Part shown: positions 45,150 through 57,210 of the stretch, piece by piece | How the letters are laid out: each line of letters begins with the position of its first letter | Position numbering within the stretch: the stretch's first letter is position 1 | NCBI GenBank assembly: GCA_002205965.3 | Contig: NADL03000031.1 | Location: 558,001-622,000 of the forward strand | Length of the DNA: 64,000 nucleotides | Origin: Kappaphycus alvarezii | Taxonomy: Eukaryota; Rhodophyta; Florideophyceae; Gigartinales; Solieriaceae | Direction: 5' to 3' | Position numbers and translations under genes: made by a program | Notes under the pieces: generated by a model | What the model saw: only the letters and a program-made list of their open reading frames with translations | Told to the model about the DNA's origin: nothing | The model's database searches: none

Positions 45150-48100
45150 TTGGTACTTCTGTCGAGTGCTAGTTAGCCCTGAATGAGCGAGTCAATGGTT
45201 ACTTTCGATGGTTCTAGGGACGCTGATATTGACTATTTTCTGATTTATTTCTGGAAAGGCTTTTCAGTTTTACTACCGCAAGTTCACGGAGAGCGAGAAG
45301 CTCTCGAGTGAGGGAAAGGACTTTGACAAGGTTTCTGAGGCGTTACAGAAGGAGTTTGGGAATAAGCCTGAACCAAGAAGGGCAGTTGAAGTGGCTTTGT
45401 CCCTGAGTAGGACTTCGGAAGACGACCTTGCTGATTTTTTCGAGAAGGCTTATGCCGCGTTTGAGACTGCCGGTTTCTCTGAGGAACAGAAGATGTATTT
45501 CTTGACGAAGGCTGCAGTGAATGGTTCAAGCACGCTGTTACATGCACCTAAGATACATGAAGATTTGAAGGATTGTTTGATCGAGTTTCAGAAATCGCAA
45601 GAGAGATTTAAGATGGCTTCGATGATTGAAAGTTCGCAGGTCAATTCGTTTTTGATGCCAAACGAGAAGAAAATCAGGAATCAGCCGACAGATCGCATTG
45701 AAGAGCCAGGGTCACAGTTAGCAGAGTTCCATTTGTTGATGACGAGACGAAAAGGAACAGTGGACAGGCCAGTCCCAGAGTCCGAGTGGAAAAAGAACAG
45801 CCAGTTCTGTTGGTAAAACTTACGGGAGGTCCGTGAGATTTGACGTACCTCAGTGTTGATACTGTGGTAAGATGGGGCATGACCCCAAGAATTGCTGGAA
45901 GAAGCAGAGGGGTGAGAAAGGAGTCCCTGTGTGCGCGTTCTGTCGAAAAACAGCGTACAAGGAAGAAACTTGTTGAAGCAAGAAGGCGGAGGAGGAGGAG
46001 CCGAAGCCTGATAAAAACGAAGATTCTGGGAACGTGATTCAAGGATTGGACGCCGGAGAGTTTGCTGCTGTTCGCCGAGGAAGGGATGGCGAGCCGTTAC
46101 CGAAACAGCGCGCTCTCGACCGGCCAGTTCCGATTAATTGTCCTGATGTTACACGCATCGAGAATATTTTGGCTCCCACTCTGAAGCAAGCTCCGGAAAG
46201 AAAGACAATAAAAAGCCGAAGAAGAAGAAGATCACTCCTGGTGAGGGGTTCACAGGTGTTGAGAATCATGCTCACAGTACAATGTCATTTCAAGCCTCGC
46301 TCATGCCAATGCAGGAATAATTTCTGGTTTGTTGCTGCGAGGAGATGCAAAGGATGCTGAGAAGTTAAAAAGATGTTCAAGAACGCACCGGTTCGAGTTG
46401 CAGATGTGCAAGAAGCTAGAAGTTCAGGTAGGACTGGCCAGTCCCACTCCGAAAAGCCTATTCAAGGGAATGGGTTTCATACGTGAATGAAGTCGCAAAT
46501 GGAGAGAATATTAAAATGGAGTACGCATCCGTCGTCGTTTTAGGTTGAATGGTTGAGGCGAAGGTATATGGCAGGGATAAGGGGGCGTTACTTGACACAG
46601 GCACCATCCCAAACATCATGTCACGAGAGCTGCGTGAAGATCTGCACCTAATCCCTGAGCCAACCTCACGTCGAATCACGGTTGCAGATGGAGGAACTGC
46701 TCAAGTGTTGGGAGAAATGGTGAATGTGCCTGTGAGCCTGGGGACGTTGACAGTCCCCCTGAGTTTCTTTCTTGGCAGAATCACCGTTTTTTTGATAATT
46801 GGAGCACCATCAATGGAAGTCCTTGGTGCGAGTATTGACCTGAGAGGGCAGATGGTGACATTCCGCATTTGTGTTTTTTGAAAACTTGATAACAACATCA
46901 TTGCCATTGTTCAGTGAAGATGTTGATGAGTTGAGTGAAGAGGATGCAGAGTTCGCGTCAGACTCAGACTCAGAAGACCAAGATGAAGGTAGCGGCGATG
47001 AGGCAGGGGAGCAAGTCGTCGTCGGAGGAGAAGCCAAAGATGACCAAGAAGAGGATGTCATTTTTGTTCATGAGGTTCGAGTCCGACCGGATTCGGAAGA
47101 TTCTGAGATCGTTCCAAGTGCGGATGGTGCCACGGGTCGATCTGATCATGGAAAGATAAATAAAATTTGTCAGAATAAGTTGATTGAAGATGTAAGACAG
47201 GCCTGTCCGAGTGCACTCCATGTGGAGTCGTCGTTACCGGCCAGTCCTGAAGAAGTTCCGCAGAATTTGGAAGGTATGCCAGGTTGTTGCGAGTTGAATG
47301 AGGAGCAAGCGAAAGTGTTTGTGACGGCCGTGAAGCGCATGCAAAAGAAAGTACAGAGGCAAGTGACCGGTATGCTGCTTGTGTCGGAGAAGGAGCCAGT
47401 GGTGGCTTGGAGTTTCGATGATATTTCTCCAGGCAAGGTTCCACTCACGCACACGTTTGAGCTTGATAATTGCACACCGATATGTGTGCCAGTGAGAGGA
47501 GTGCCTTCGAAACACAATGCTGTAATTAGAGAAGAAATTGAGAAAATAGTCAAGGCTGGGATAATAAGGCCCTCGAATTCGCCTTTTGGTTTTGCCATGG
47601 GGATTGCCGCGAAGAAAGACGGAGGGGCGAGGTTTTCATCAACTTTCGCCCGTTGAACAAGAAGATGAAGGCTGAAAAGTGGCCGCTTCCAAATATCGAT
47701 GATCTTATAGATGACATGTCGGGTGGAGAGGTCTCCACTACAGTGGATCTCTTCACTGGTTACTGGGACATCCGTTTAGATGAGAAATTGCAAGACATGA
47801 CTATGTTTCGATATCAGCTGGGTGCTTTTTGTTTTGTGGTGTTGCCCTTTGGCGTGAAAATGGCCCGCCTTGTTTTCAAAGGGTGGCAACCATATTGTTT
47901 GGTGAATTACCTTTCGTGATCGTTTACCTCGAATACATTGTGATAAAGTCGTCGGGATGGGAGGAACACACAGACCATTTGAATCTTATGCTAGAACGGT
48001 TACGCAAGGTTGGGTTAAAGTTGAAGGTGAAGAGATGTTAGTTTGGTTTGAAAGAAGTTGAGATGCTAGGGCATTTGGTGAGTGGTAAGGGTGTGGGAAC

Positions 48101-50570
48101 TGACCCGGGAAAGAAAAGTGCGATTTTGGATGCACCAAGACCTACCTCGAAGAAGAACTGCGTTCATTCCTGGGGATGGCGTCGTACTACAGGCGATTCG
48201 TGAAAGGGTTTGCCAAGATCACAGCTACGTTCCACGGACTGACGAGTCCCGGGGTCAATTTCAAGTGGACTCGTGAGGCCGATAAGGCGTTTGTGGAATT
48301 GAAGAAATGCCTTACTGAGCCATCCGTCCTTGCCCTGCTTGATATGAAGAAAGAGTTCATTGTGTACACAGATGCCTCGAAGGCAGCAGTCGGTGCGGTG
48401 CCTGCGCAGAAGGATGATGATGGTCTAGAGCATCCAACGCAGTACGCAAGCCGCAAGACGCAAGTGACAGAGAAGAATTATTGCACGTTTGAGTTAGAAG
48501 ATTTGGCAGATATATTCGCGTTGAAGGAGTTTAGGCCTTACCTGTTGGGAACGGTTTCGTATTGGTTTCGAATGACCAGGCGTTGCGGGCCGCGTTTTCC
48601 AAGAAGGATATCCATGGCCGATTGGCAAGGTGGCTTGACATCATGGCGGAGTACGAGTCGAAGTACGCCATAAGCCGGCAACGCAGAACGCAACAGCCGA
48701 TTACTTGTCACGGAAAAATTATTGTGGCGATCGGGACCGGCCAGTTTCGCTACGGATGAAATTGAAAGTACCTTACAGTAAGTCAGGACCGGCCATCCTG
48801 GTTGATGATGATGCAAAAGAAAATAAAAGGAACGGAGGACTGGGTCTAAACGAATTTGGGGGACCCAAGTCCGGCCGGATTCGAAAAATAAAAAGTTGAG
48901 AAAACAAGTCCGGCTGGACTTGAAGAGACAGTATTGGACAGGCCTGTCCCTTTGGAGGAAGTTGTCCGGGAGGAAGAAATTGTAGCGTTGATAAATTTGA
49001 CGGAACAGGGGGGACGGTACAAGGAGGGGCTTGGGTGGGTGAGGCAGTACCCGTCGACGTTCGACGGACAAAGTATCGCAAAGAACTACCGAAGCCAGGC
49101 AAAATCCTTCTTGTTGTCCGACGGCGTGATGTTCCGTCGTACGAAGAATGGACAGAGGGTTTTGCCACCGATTGAAGTACGTGCTGGAGTGTTGCGTGCA
49201 GCGCATGACTTTGTGGGTCATTGGGATCAGAGAACGACCAAACAGTTTGTTTTTGAACGGTTTTGGTCGCTTGGAGTGGCAAGGGATGTGAAGATATTCG
49301 TGAAGTCTTGTGATGAGTGTCAAAAGAGGGCACCATTGCAAAAGTACAATTCTTCAATGAGGCAACCTGTATCGGGAGATCTCAACACATTTTCCATGGG
49401 CTTCACGGGTCCCTTGCCTATGACGAAAAGGAACAACCGTTTCATATTGCTTGCAGTTGAATACTTGACGGGGTGGCCAGTTGTGAAATCCACGAAGAAT
49501 GATAGGAGTGGAGTTGCAATAGAGTTTGTGCAAGAGAAATTTTTGGTCAGTTTGGAATGCCGCGGGGGATTGTGACAGACAATGGTTCGGCACTTATTGA
49601 TGAGCTTTCAAGGGGTACTTGAAGGCGAATGGGATGCATTGGAAGCCAGTGAGTACGTTCGCACCTCAAGAAAATGGAAGGGCGGAGCATATGGTGGTGA
49701 CCATGAAGCGCGCCATCGCAAAAGTTGTTCAGAGTACAGCGAAAGATTGTAATAATGTTATCGGTGCGAAGGTATGAGCTTACCGCGTTCGGAAAGGAAG
49801 AGATCGGGTATCGCCATTCAAACTGATGTATGGGTTGATTGTCAGGTGCAGCTGCCCGGACTTCCAATGATTGATATTGTATGTACCGGCTAGACCCGGG
49901 CGACCAATTCTGAAGAGACAGACCTGACACACGTTTTGAGTGAGGAGTTGAGAATTTTGAATGGGCAGAGACTTTCATAAGACGTGTTATGCGAGAGAAA
50001 GAAGCTCCAGTGGATGAGTCGAAATTTTGCGAGAAAGAGCTTGTGTTAGTACGCAAGCCGAGGAGGACCAAAGGACTAGCGCCTGAATGGGCTGGCCCCT
50101 ATCGTATAGTGAAAGAAACGCACCCAACTTACGTGTTAATGAATTCCGATGGGAAAAATACGAGGCGAAAAGTTCATGTTCGAAGGATGAGCGTGTACGT
50201 TCCGCGCAGGTCGTGAGACCGACCGGTCCCAGAAGAAGATGAGCGGCGCGAAGCAAGTGTTGTTGTGGGGGAGGAAAAAGAGGGAGCGCAATAGGAACAT
50301 GAAGGTGCTGTTTTTCGTCGTGTCTCCTTGTCGGGGTGTGGTGACGAAGATGAACCTCGACAAGGACGAGCACGTGGTACTGGGGTTTTGTATTTTATTT
50401 TGTGTCGTTTTGATGACATGCTTTCTTAGACTGTACCATCGCGTAGAAAATGGCGACGGTCAGTAATGATGATCCAATTTGATGTGTTGTGAGTGATTGG
50501 AATCCGGTGTAAGTGGTGTAAAGAGTGGCAAAAATTTGATGCTGGTTTATGGTGCAGAAAAAGGCCGGGA
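45150..50570 (+). mobile_element. Ty3/Gypsy element 3, internal region, broken
   Basis: A fossil on the plus strand with parts in Gypsy order: gag from 45183 (VTFDGSRDADIDYFL) with a Cys/His zone near 45860-45980, aspartic protease near 46560-46640 (GALLDTGTIPNIMS), reverse transcriptase (47440-47990), RNase H (48350-48560, YTDASKAAVGAV), integrase with zinc-binding and core (49160-49570) and a basic C-terminal tail (50040-50216). A Glu/Asp-rich spacer (46920-47060) lies between protease and RT. It differs from the family at 16-25 kb. Broken in about a dozen places. No 3' LTR matching 44799-45149 is present before LINE G starts near 50575. Confidence 0.9.
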
Positions 50571-50574
50571 TAAA

Positions 50575-52240
50575 CCCCGGCCAGTCTCACGTTCGGGGGC
50601 CCCTACAGTCAAGAACGCCTCTAAGACCCTGGCATATTGGCCGTCTCTATCTCGGACAGCCTACGCCAGCTACGAAGTGTGCTCCCGCTGTCTATCCCAA
50701 ATGAGAATGGAATTACCCTCCTGGGCGCCCCTGGGCTCTGATGAGTACATGCGCTCTTTCTCAAGTCTCGAATGGACCTCTGCGACAACATGCTGGCAAC
50801 CCTGCTCAAACTGCCTCACCCTCGCACCGCCTTTCACCTCCACAGACTCTGCGCATCGGCTTGCAAAGTGCAACACGCTTTCCGGCTCACCCCTCCGCCC
50901 ATTGCATACCCGCTCGCCAAGGAGTTTGGCAAGTCGCAAATGGTAGCCTGTTCGAGGCTCAATTCCGTGCCACTTACCACTCAGAGCACCCGCCAAGTTC
51001 GCCTCCCCTTCCGCCTTGGCGGGCATGGCTTTACGTCCTGGCCCTCACCCTGCATTCCTCATATGCGGCCAGCCTCATCGAGTCCGCACGCTGCGACACC
51101 CCGACTGCCCTGCCGAGTTCTACATGCGATGCGCACGACCTGCAATGCGCTTCGTGGCCACCGCGCTTGAATCTCCCTTCCAGCCCCTACGGCTAGAAGA
51201 ACTTCGAAACCCCCAGTCCTACTCTCTCGGACACTTGGAGCCGAAGCCCTAGCAGTGCGACCTGAAAGATCACACCACTGTCTATTTCAGGCCATTCACA
51301 TTCAGCGGCTTCCAAGCTATGGGAAGAGGACGTATGGACAGCTCAACCACGACCTGCCCGACATACTCAGGTTTCCATTCGCCTTCGCGCGAGACGTAAT
51401 TCCTTGCTCAATCCATGCGCCTACGCGTGGCTCATTGCGCATCCCTCCAAGGCTACTCATGTTTCCCCGAGGTCTGGTCTATCATGCTTCGCCGGCACCT
51501 CGACCTCCCGGTATTCCACTCTTCAATTCCCTTGTTTGCTCGCACTGTCTCGCTTACATGGACGCCAAAGGCGACCATGCTTCGAGTTGCACCTCAGGAT
51601 ACAACGCTGCTACCCGACACAACTTCCTACGGAACCTCCTTACGACCGACATGTTCCGACCTGCCGGCCTTGCTCATAGACAAGAAGTTCCCAACCTTGT
51701 GCCGGGTACAGACCTCCGGCCAGCCGACATCCTCGTCCAATGCGGACCGGAACCTACTGACACGCTGGATGCGCCGACACAAATCGCATATGATGTCACC
51801 ATTCGCAATCCCATGGCCCGATCTTACCTCAAACAAGCTGCATTAGCACCTTGCGGGACAGCCGAATCGGCCTACGCAGACAAGGTGAAGACCTTCGACC
51901 GCTCAGTGAGAGCTGCGTTTAACCTGACCCCAGACGCTATTTTTCCAAACCTCGGTTTTCACTTTGTCCCGCTTGCTTTCGACTCCTTCGCCGCGCCTTG
52001 TAAGTCAACTCTGGGGTGATTGAGACCCATGCGAAATTGGTATCGCGACGACTGTTCTGTACACCAGCGGCGGCCTTTGACCACCTGCGGCAACGAATCT
52101 CGTCGACCATATGGTCTACCTTTGCAACATCGATCCTAGCGCGTACTCTCAAGCTGGGCAGCGACGAAACTTCAACTATCTTAGCTTACACTGTCAGCTA
52201 GGCTTGTACGCCCCTTTAATACATGAAGTAAAGATGATTA
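50575..52240 (+). mobile_element. LINE copy G, 5'-truncated (thumb, finger and endonuclease-like part)
   Basis: It starts just downstream of the RT catalytic loop (LGSDEYMRSF near 50739, shared with fragment B). The C-terminal region is the clearest in the window: finger CSHCLAYMDAKGDHASSC (51538-51591, C-x2-C-x8-H-x4-C), TRHNFLRNLL near 51617, LRPADILVQ near 51715, IAYDVTIRNP near 51783, then AYADKVKTFD near 51872 and FVPLAFDSFAAP near 51964. This order is that of the R2-type restriction-like endonuclease. Frames change twice. The 3' UTR ends TAATACATGAAGTAAAGATG, with the 11-mer at 52223-52233. Confidence 0.8.
51247..52019 (+). CDS. LINE G C-terminal finger plus restriction-like-endonuclease domain
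   Basis: An open frame of about 250 codons without stops, the best-preserved C-terminal domain here. Residues about 95-112 form the CCHC finger, about 122-131 the RHN motif, about 155-163 RPADILVQ, about 177-186 YDVTIRNP, and about 207-215 YADKVKTF. In R2-type enzymes, the Asp of RPD, the Asp of D-V and the downstream Lys are PD-(D/E)XK catalytic residues; by analogy D157, D179 and K210 (approximate numbering) would be the active site. Its product would nick target DNA to prime reverse transcription. It cannot act alone because this copy lacks the RT core. Confidence 0.65.
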
Positions 52241-52334
52241 TATATAAGATTGGCAACTTAATGCCCCGTGGAGGCCCCATCCATCCCGGCGGCCCAGACG
52301 CCCTGGACCACCCTATCCGGGTGTGGTGAAGAAG
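52241..52334. other. Short spacer between LINE G and LINE D tails
   Basis: About 90 bp with no coding sense. The two LINE copies face each other tail to tail across it. Confidence 0.4.
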
Positions 52335-54170
52335 TTTAATGCGTTCAGTATCTACTAGGGACTGCGCACGTCCTAACTATACGGTTAAGATCTAACCGAT
52401 TACTTCGTCGTCCATGCGCATCGGGGCTCGCGACAGGATAGCTTCAGCGATGGATGACCAGAGGGTGCAACTCAGTCGCTGGTAGATACGGCGGCGGATA
52501 ACGCCAACTGTCGAGTGACACTTGGACGCGATCCGCGGAACTAACTCCTCGATAAATGCAATAGTTCCAGGGGGGGGGGCACCTAGGGAATCAAACGCCA
52601 GAGGTCGAAACGTGAAGTTCGGCGTGTAAGGCGCAGAAGATGGGCCAGTCGATGGAGCGGGGAGGCGTCGGGCGATGTTGCGTTCCAGGGTTGTAACCTT
52701 GTCGCGGGCCGCCAGTTCAGCAGCGCCTCCGGCAACCTGGGTCGCCTTGGTGCGAACTGCGGCCTTGAACGGTGAGACGACAGTGATGTCACAGGCAATG
52801 GGGCGCAACGTTGTGCCTTCCGGGGTTGGGGTGGTTGTACAAGGATATCGGCGGGCCGGAGCTCAGTGCCCGGGACGAGGAACGGAACCTCTTGCCGAGT
52901 ATCCAGACCCGCGGCGCGGGTAACGTGTGTCGCAATCGCATTACATAGCGAGTTATGGCGGTGACGACGGCCGAAACCAGGGCAGCAGAGGTCGGCGGCG
53001 TGATCCCCGAGGGTGTCCAAGGGGTGGTCACAGTGGTGGCAGTTGAGGGCCATGGAGTCATCATACACTGGCAGTCCGAGGTGACGGCGGAGCATGGTCT
53101 GCCAGTGTGTGTGTGGACCTTCGTAGCTGCCGTGGGGTGAGCGAAGAGAAACGCCGCAGCGGGGCTGCGGCGGAACGCTAGGCCACGGATGCGATGTCGA
53201 ATGTCGGCGTCGCTATGGGCGGTCGGGTTTGGGGCATTCTCCCAGGAGTCGTCGTGCCAATGTACTCTTGCCCGCGCCTCTTGCTGCACCCGTTTGAGAA
53301 GGGTTAGAGTGTTGGTGGGTGAAGCAGCTAGAGTTGGAGGGTCAAGGGTGGAAAGGTCGACTATCCGGGGATGGAGAGGGCGAAACGGCGGAGAGAAGGC
53401 CCAGCCTGACGGAGGAGGAAGGACCGGTAGCGGCCAGAAGCAGTGCACAAGCACGCGGCGTGGCGTATGCGGAAGTTCGCTGCCGTGCGGGCGCAGCATC
53501 AATGATGCTGGCGGCGCAGCGCCGTGGAGGCACGAGGCGATGCTTTCGAAGCCCTGACCTCCGAGGTGCATGGGGAGGCAGACTTGGTCCCAGGCTCGGT
53601 CCGTGAGAGCTATGCCGTGTAACTTTTCATATGATGACCGTTGTAGATCATCAAATTCTTCTGCGGCGGACTCGCTAAGCGCGGATCTGAGAGCTTGAAT
53701 GCATGCGATAGGAGGCATGCAGAGGCACAGATCCGGTGCATGTGGAACCGGGCGCGGGCGTCGCGGACCAGCAGGAGGCGGTCCAGGGTACGGCGGCACT
53801 GAGCAATCTTGACCGGAGAAAACTCTCCGTGAACGTTTTGTTCCCAATGGGGGCCCCTAGAAGCGGAAAGCCGTCCCGCGAGCATTCTGCGAGAGGGAAT
53901 TCCGCTAAGAGGGCTGCTCGATCCGGCGGCATGACGTGAGGCCAATGTATGCGTGTCTTCGTGGTTGACGTGGAACCCAACCGTGGGACCATCTCGGGCA
54001 AGGAGCCGAGCGCCTGACGGATGGCGCCAAGGTTCCCGACGATCGTGCCGTCATCGGCGTACCATTGGCAGAGAGCAATGTTGGGGATCTCAGCAACCCG
54101 ACGGATGAGGGGTTGGATCGTTAGCGAGAACAACAACATGCTGGCGGGTCACCCTGTTGGGTGCCGAAAA
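52335..54170 (-). mobile_element. LINE copy D, 5'-truncated in the RT
   Basis: Read from 54170 leftward. It begins at RT motif FGTQQGDPPACC, then WYADDGTIVG with an intact YADD near 54060-54045, then thumb segments. Next come HHCDHPLDTLGDHAADLC (finger, near 53045), RHRHNSL, ELRPADILVQ near 52860, ACDITVVSPF near 52795, ARDKVTTLE near 52700 and PLAFDSLGAPPP near 52595. The 3' UTR ends near 52335 with a divergent form of the GGTTAG-TCTTAACCGTATAG tail. Frame changes occur near 53.85 and 52.8 kb. Its 5' end abuts the inverted repeat exactly at 54171. Confidence 0.8.
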
Positions 54171-54171
54171 T

Positions 54172-55685
54172 ACGTCTGCGGATCACTGCTGTGGTTGTGT
54201 TGAACTTCTCTGCGATGCGCGGGATGAAGTCTTCGATGAACAGAATAGAGGCGGGGGATGCAGCACCCAAGGAGTCGAACGCCAGGGGCTGAAACTTGAA
54301 GTTCGGTTCCTGGAGGGTGTTGTGCGAAGGGGGCGGGATGCGGCGTACCAGTTTGCGCTCCAGGTCTTTGACCTTGTCTCGATGGGCAATGTCGGCGGCG
54401 CCGCCGGCCATTTGGGTGGCCCTTGTGAGCACACCTTGTTTGAACGGCGAGGCAATGGTTAGGTCGCAGGCTATGGGGCGACCTGTTGGCCAGTGGGCAG
54501 AGGGGGGGGTTGTATGAGAATGTCCGCACGGCGGATATTCGTTCCGGGACAAGGAGCGGGACTTTGTATTGGCAGTCCAGGCCCGCAGCGCGGGCAACGT
54601 GGCAGGCGAAAACGTTGCGCAGCGGGTTGTGGCGGTGCGGGCGGCCGAAGAAGGCAGGGCAGAGGTCAGCGCGTGGTCCCCGAGTGCGTCCAAAGTTTGA
54701 TTGCAGTGGGCACAGGTGAGCGGGCGGAGTCGTCGTATACGGGGAGGCCTAGGTGCCGGCGGATCATGGTCTGCCAGTGGCCGAGGACACCACCGTAAGC
54801 GGTTGTGGGGTGAGCGATGAGAAAAGCGGCGGCGGGGCTGTTCCAGAACACCAGGCCACGAATCCGATGTCGAACTTCTTGAGTGCTGTGCTGAGCCGGG
54901 TTGGTGTGTGTCAACCATGAGTCGTCGCCCCAGTGCACCTTTGCCTGTGCCTCCTGCTGCACACCATTTAAGAAGTTTGGAGATGGGATGGTTCGGCAGC
55001 AAGCAGGCATGGGTCGCCCTCCTCCGTCTCCCGCGCGGCCGCCTCTCCGCCCGCATGGACCGGGCAGACGCCTCCCCCTGGATGCGCGCGCCGTACGCGG
55101 TTGTCGCATCCCGTCTTCCACTCCGCCCATCCACCCCCCCACGCTGCGTCCGTTACATCGGTGCAGCTCCCCGAAATCGACACGTATTGGCCACAACATT
55201 CTCAATCTCCGAAGGCGCGCCAATGATAGCCACCGGAAGATTTTCCCAGGCCGACCTCGCCCGCGCCCGCGCCCTCCTCGCCACCATCACCGACAACCCT
55301 GCCGCCTCGACCCCCACACGGGCGAGCCCGAACCCGTTTGCCCGCCTGCTCCCGACCTCCTCCACGTGGGATTCGCCCCTCCACTACGTCCTCCTTCCCA
55401 TCTTTGACACAGCCCACCGCCAGCTCTCTTGGCCGCCGCCCTTGCCAAGACAAACCTGCCCCCCTTCGTCCTAGTCCCGCGTCGGGAAATTGTTCTACCT
55501 TTACTTTCCCGCCCCGGCCCGCCCTGACGTTTTCAACGTCCTCGCTCATCTTCGTCTGACGTATCCGGACCTGCACGTCTCGCCCTTACGCTCACGCAGC
55601 ACTGCTCGCACTGGATATCTCTGCCGCCCAGGGTGTGGCCACCCGCTCCAACGTGAAGCGGCTCGCCTGGTGAGCCCCAAACTGC
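54172..55685. repeat. Left arm of a 1.5-kb inverted duplication of LINE sequence
   Basis: Its reverse complement reappears at 57211-58731, about 95 percent alike by eye, with many one-base differences in runs. Inside the arm, the minus strand from 54985 to 54172 encodes a LINE C-terminus (finger, RPAD-type and RDK segments, PLAFDSLGA). The plus strand from about 54990 to 55685 encodes a LINE N-terminus. The head-to-head junction at about 54985 is therefore itself duplicated in the other arm. Confidence 0.85.
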
Positions 55686-57150
55686 GCTCGTGGGTTGCCC
55701 CCCACGTCCGCAACGCCATGGCGATACCCTCCGTCACGATGCCCGCCTCATTGCTGAGGCGCGCCGCCCGACCCGCGGGAATCCCACGCCCGCCCAAACA
55801 CCGACCGAAATCCCGTTAAACCCACCGCCCCGGCCCCGACCAAAACCGTCCCGACCTCACCCGGCCCCGCACAAGCCCCCAAACGCCCCAACGGGGGCAC
55901 ACCCTCCTCCCCCCTGCCGCTCCCCGCCCCGCCGCTGGACACACCCGACCTCACACTCCGCTCCCCGGGCTCTTCCCCGTCGGCGTCAAAACGCCGATGC
56001 CCCGCAACCGAAGAGCCCAGGCGTCGGAGTTCCTCATGGTGCCCAACGCACCACCGGCGCCCACGGCCGTCTCCCTCCCACCGTCGCCTCCGCGGCAACG
56101 ATGGGTAAGTCCGCATCGCACATTCCGATGCAGCCGTGATGCTGGTACAAGGTGGAGGGCCCACCATCAGCCAAGAGGCCAGTCGGCCTAACTCCGCTCC
56201 TCCCCACCATGGATTCGGTCCACCCCATGGAATCGGACCCCGCCGCATGATACATCGGCGTCATTCCCTTGCCCACTCCCCTGGAAATCCTCTCAACACC
56301 CTACCGCGACAGGATATCTTCCAAGATATTCCCCGCCCCTGCCTCACGCAATTTATCCTCCTGTTTATCAAGTTGTGAAAGCTGCGGCGAATGCTCGTGG
56401 GGAAGACGCCACTCAACGAGCATTCCTTCACCTCCACATGCTGCCCACGGCTGTCCTCCGTCGCTGTCTTCGGGAGAGCGCGGATGGCGGGACCCCAAGA
56501 GCCAACGGATCGCCCTCCGAGAGCCTCCGTCGTGCGCACACGGGCTCAGTGGGGAGCACTCTGGGCCGAAGCTCTCGCAGCTCACAAGCACGGCTTGAAT
56601 GGTGGAACGAAACACGCTGTATGCCCCAACGGTCCCCGGCGACATCGGGCGCGCCCGTTGCAGAGGCCCTTTGCGCTGATGCGCGATACGGTAAGGCCAT
56701 GCGCGCCCTCCACAATGGCCCGCTCGCCGACGTCAACGACCCGGCGACGATTCAGCGGCTCCGGGATCTGCACCCGACCCCGCGCGCCCTGTCTCGCCGC
56801 TCCCGGAAGGACGACTCCCGCCGCCCCCGTGCATCACTGAGGCCGCTGTGGAACACGCGGTCCGCGGCGTCCCGCGGGACACCACCGCCGGACCCGAACG
56901 AACGCCGTCCCGCTGGTTCCACCTCTTGGTTAAGACTCGCGTCAGTCCTGAGCCGGCGTGACCGGTGTCCTGACACAGCTCGTTTCCCGGCTCGCACGGG
57001 GGGAACTCCCGGACGCTGTGCTTCCCCTCGTGGCAGCGGCGACGCTCCTCCCGCTGCAGCCGACTCCCGACAAGGTCCGCCCGATCGCCATCGGGTCTGT
57101 GCTTCGCAGGATAGTGACGAAGGCACTGCTCCCGCCGCAATAGCCGATTC
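54990..57150 (+). mobile_element. LINE copy F, N-terminus to start of RT, broken
   Basis: ORF1-like N-terminal sequence (GWFGSKQAWVALLRLPRG, FSQADLARARALLATI) leads into a Pro/Arg-rich stretch (55700-56100). The pre-RT region (56375-56800, LPTAVLRRCLRES) and the first RT block PDKVRPIAIGSVLRRIVTK (57067-57123) follow. It is cut off at about 57150, before the catalytic loop. It is related to fragment B, which shares LPLLTAATLLPIRTRPDKIR, but is GC-richer and distinct. Multiple frame changes. The first 700 bp are part of the left inverted arm. Confidence 0.7.
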
Positions 57151-57210
57151 ACACTCGGTTCTGTCGCCGCATCAGACGGTCAATGGTGTTAAGCCGGTTG
57201 GACTCTATTG

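Noticed and set aside
50560-50590. GGCCGGG-ATAAAC-CCCGGCC stem as a terminator or R2-like 5' ribozyme
   Set aside because: LINE G is 5'-truncated so its true 5' end is not here, and a single short stem is not enough.
53189-53606. Plus-strand frames of 95-122 codons rich in Arg/Gly
   Set aside because: They are antisense to LINE D and reflect its high GC.
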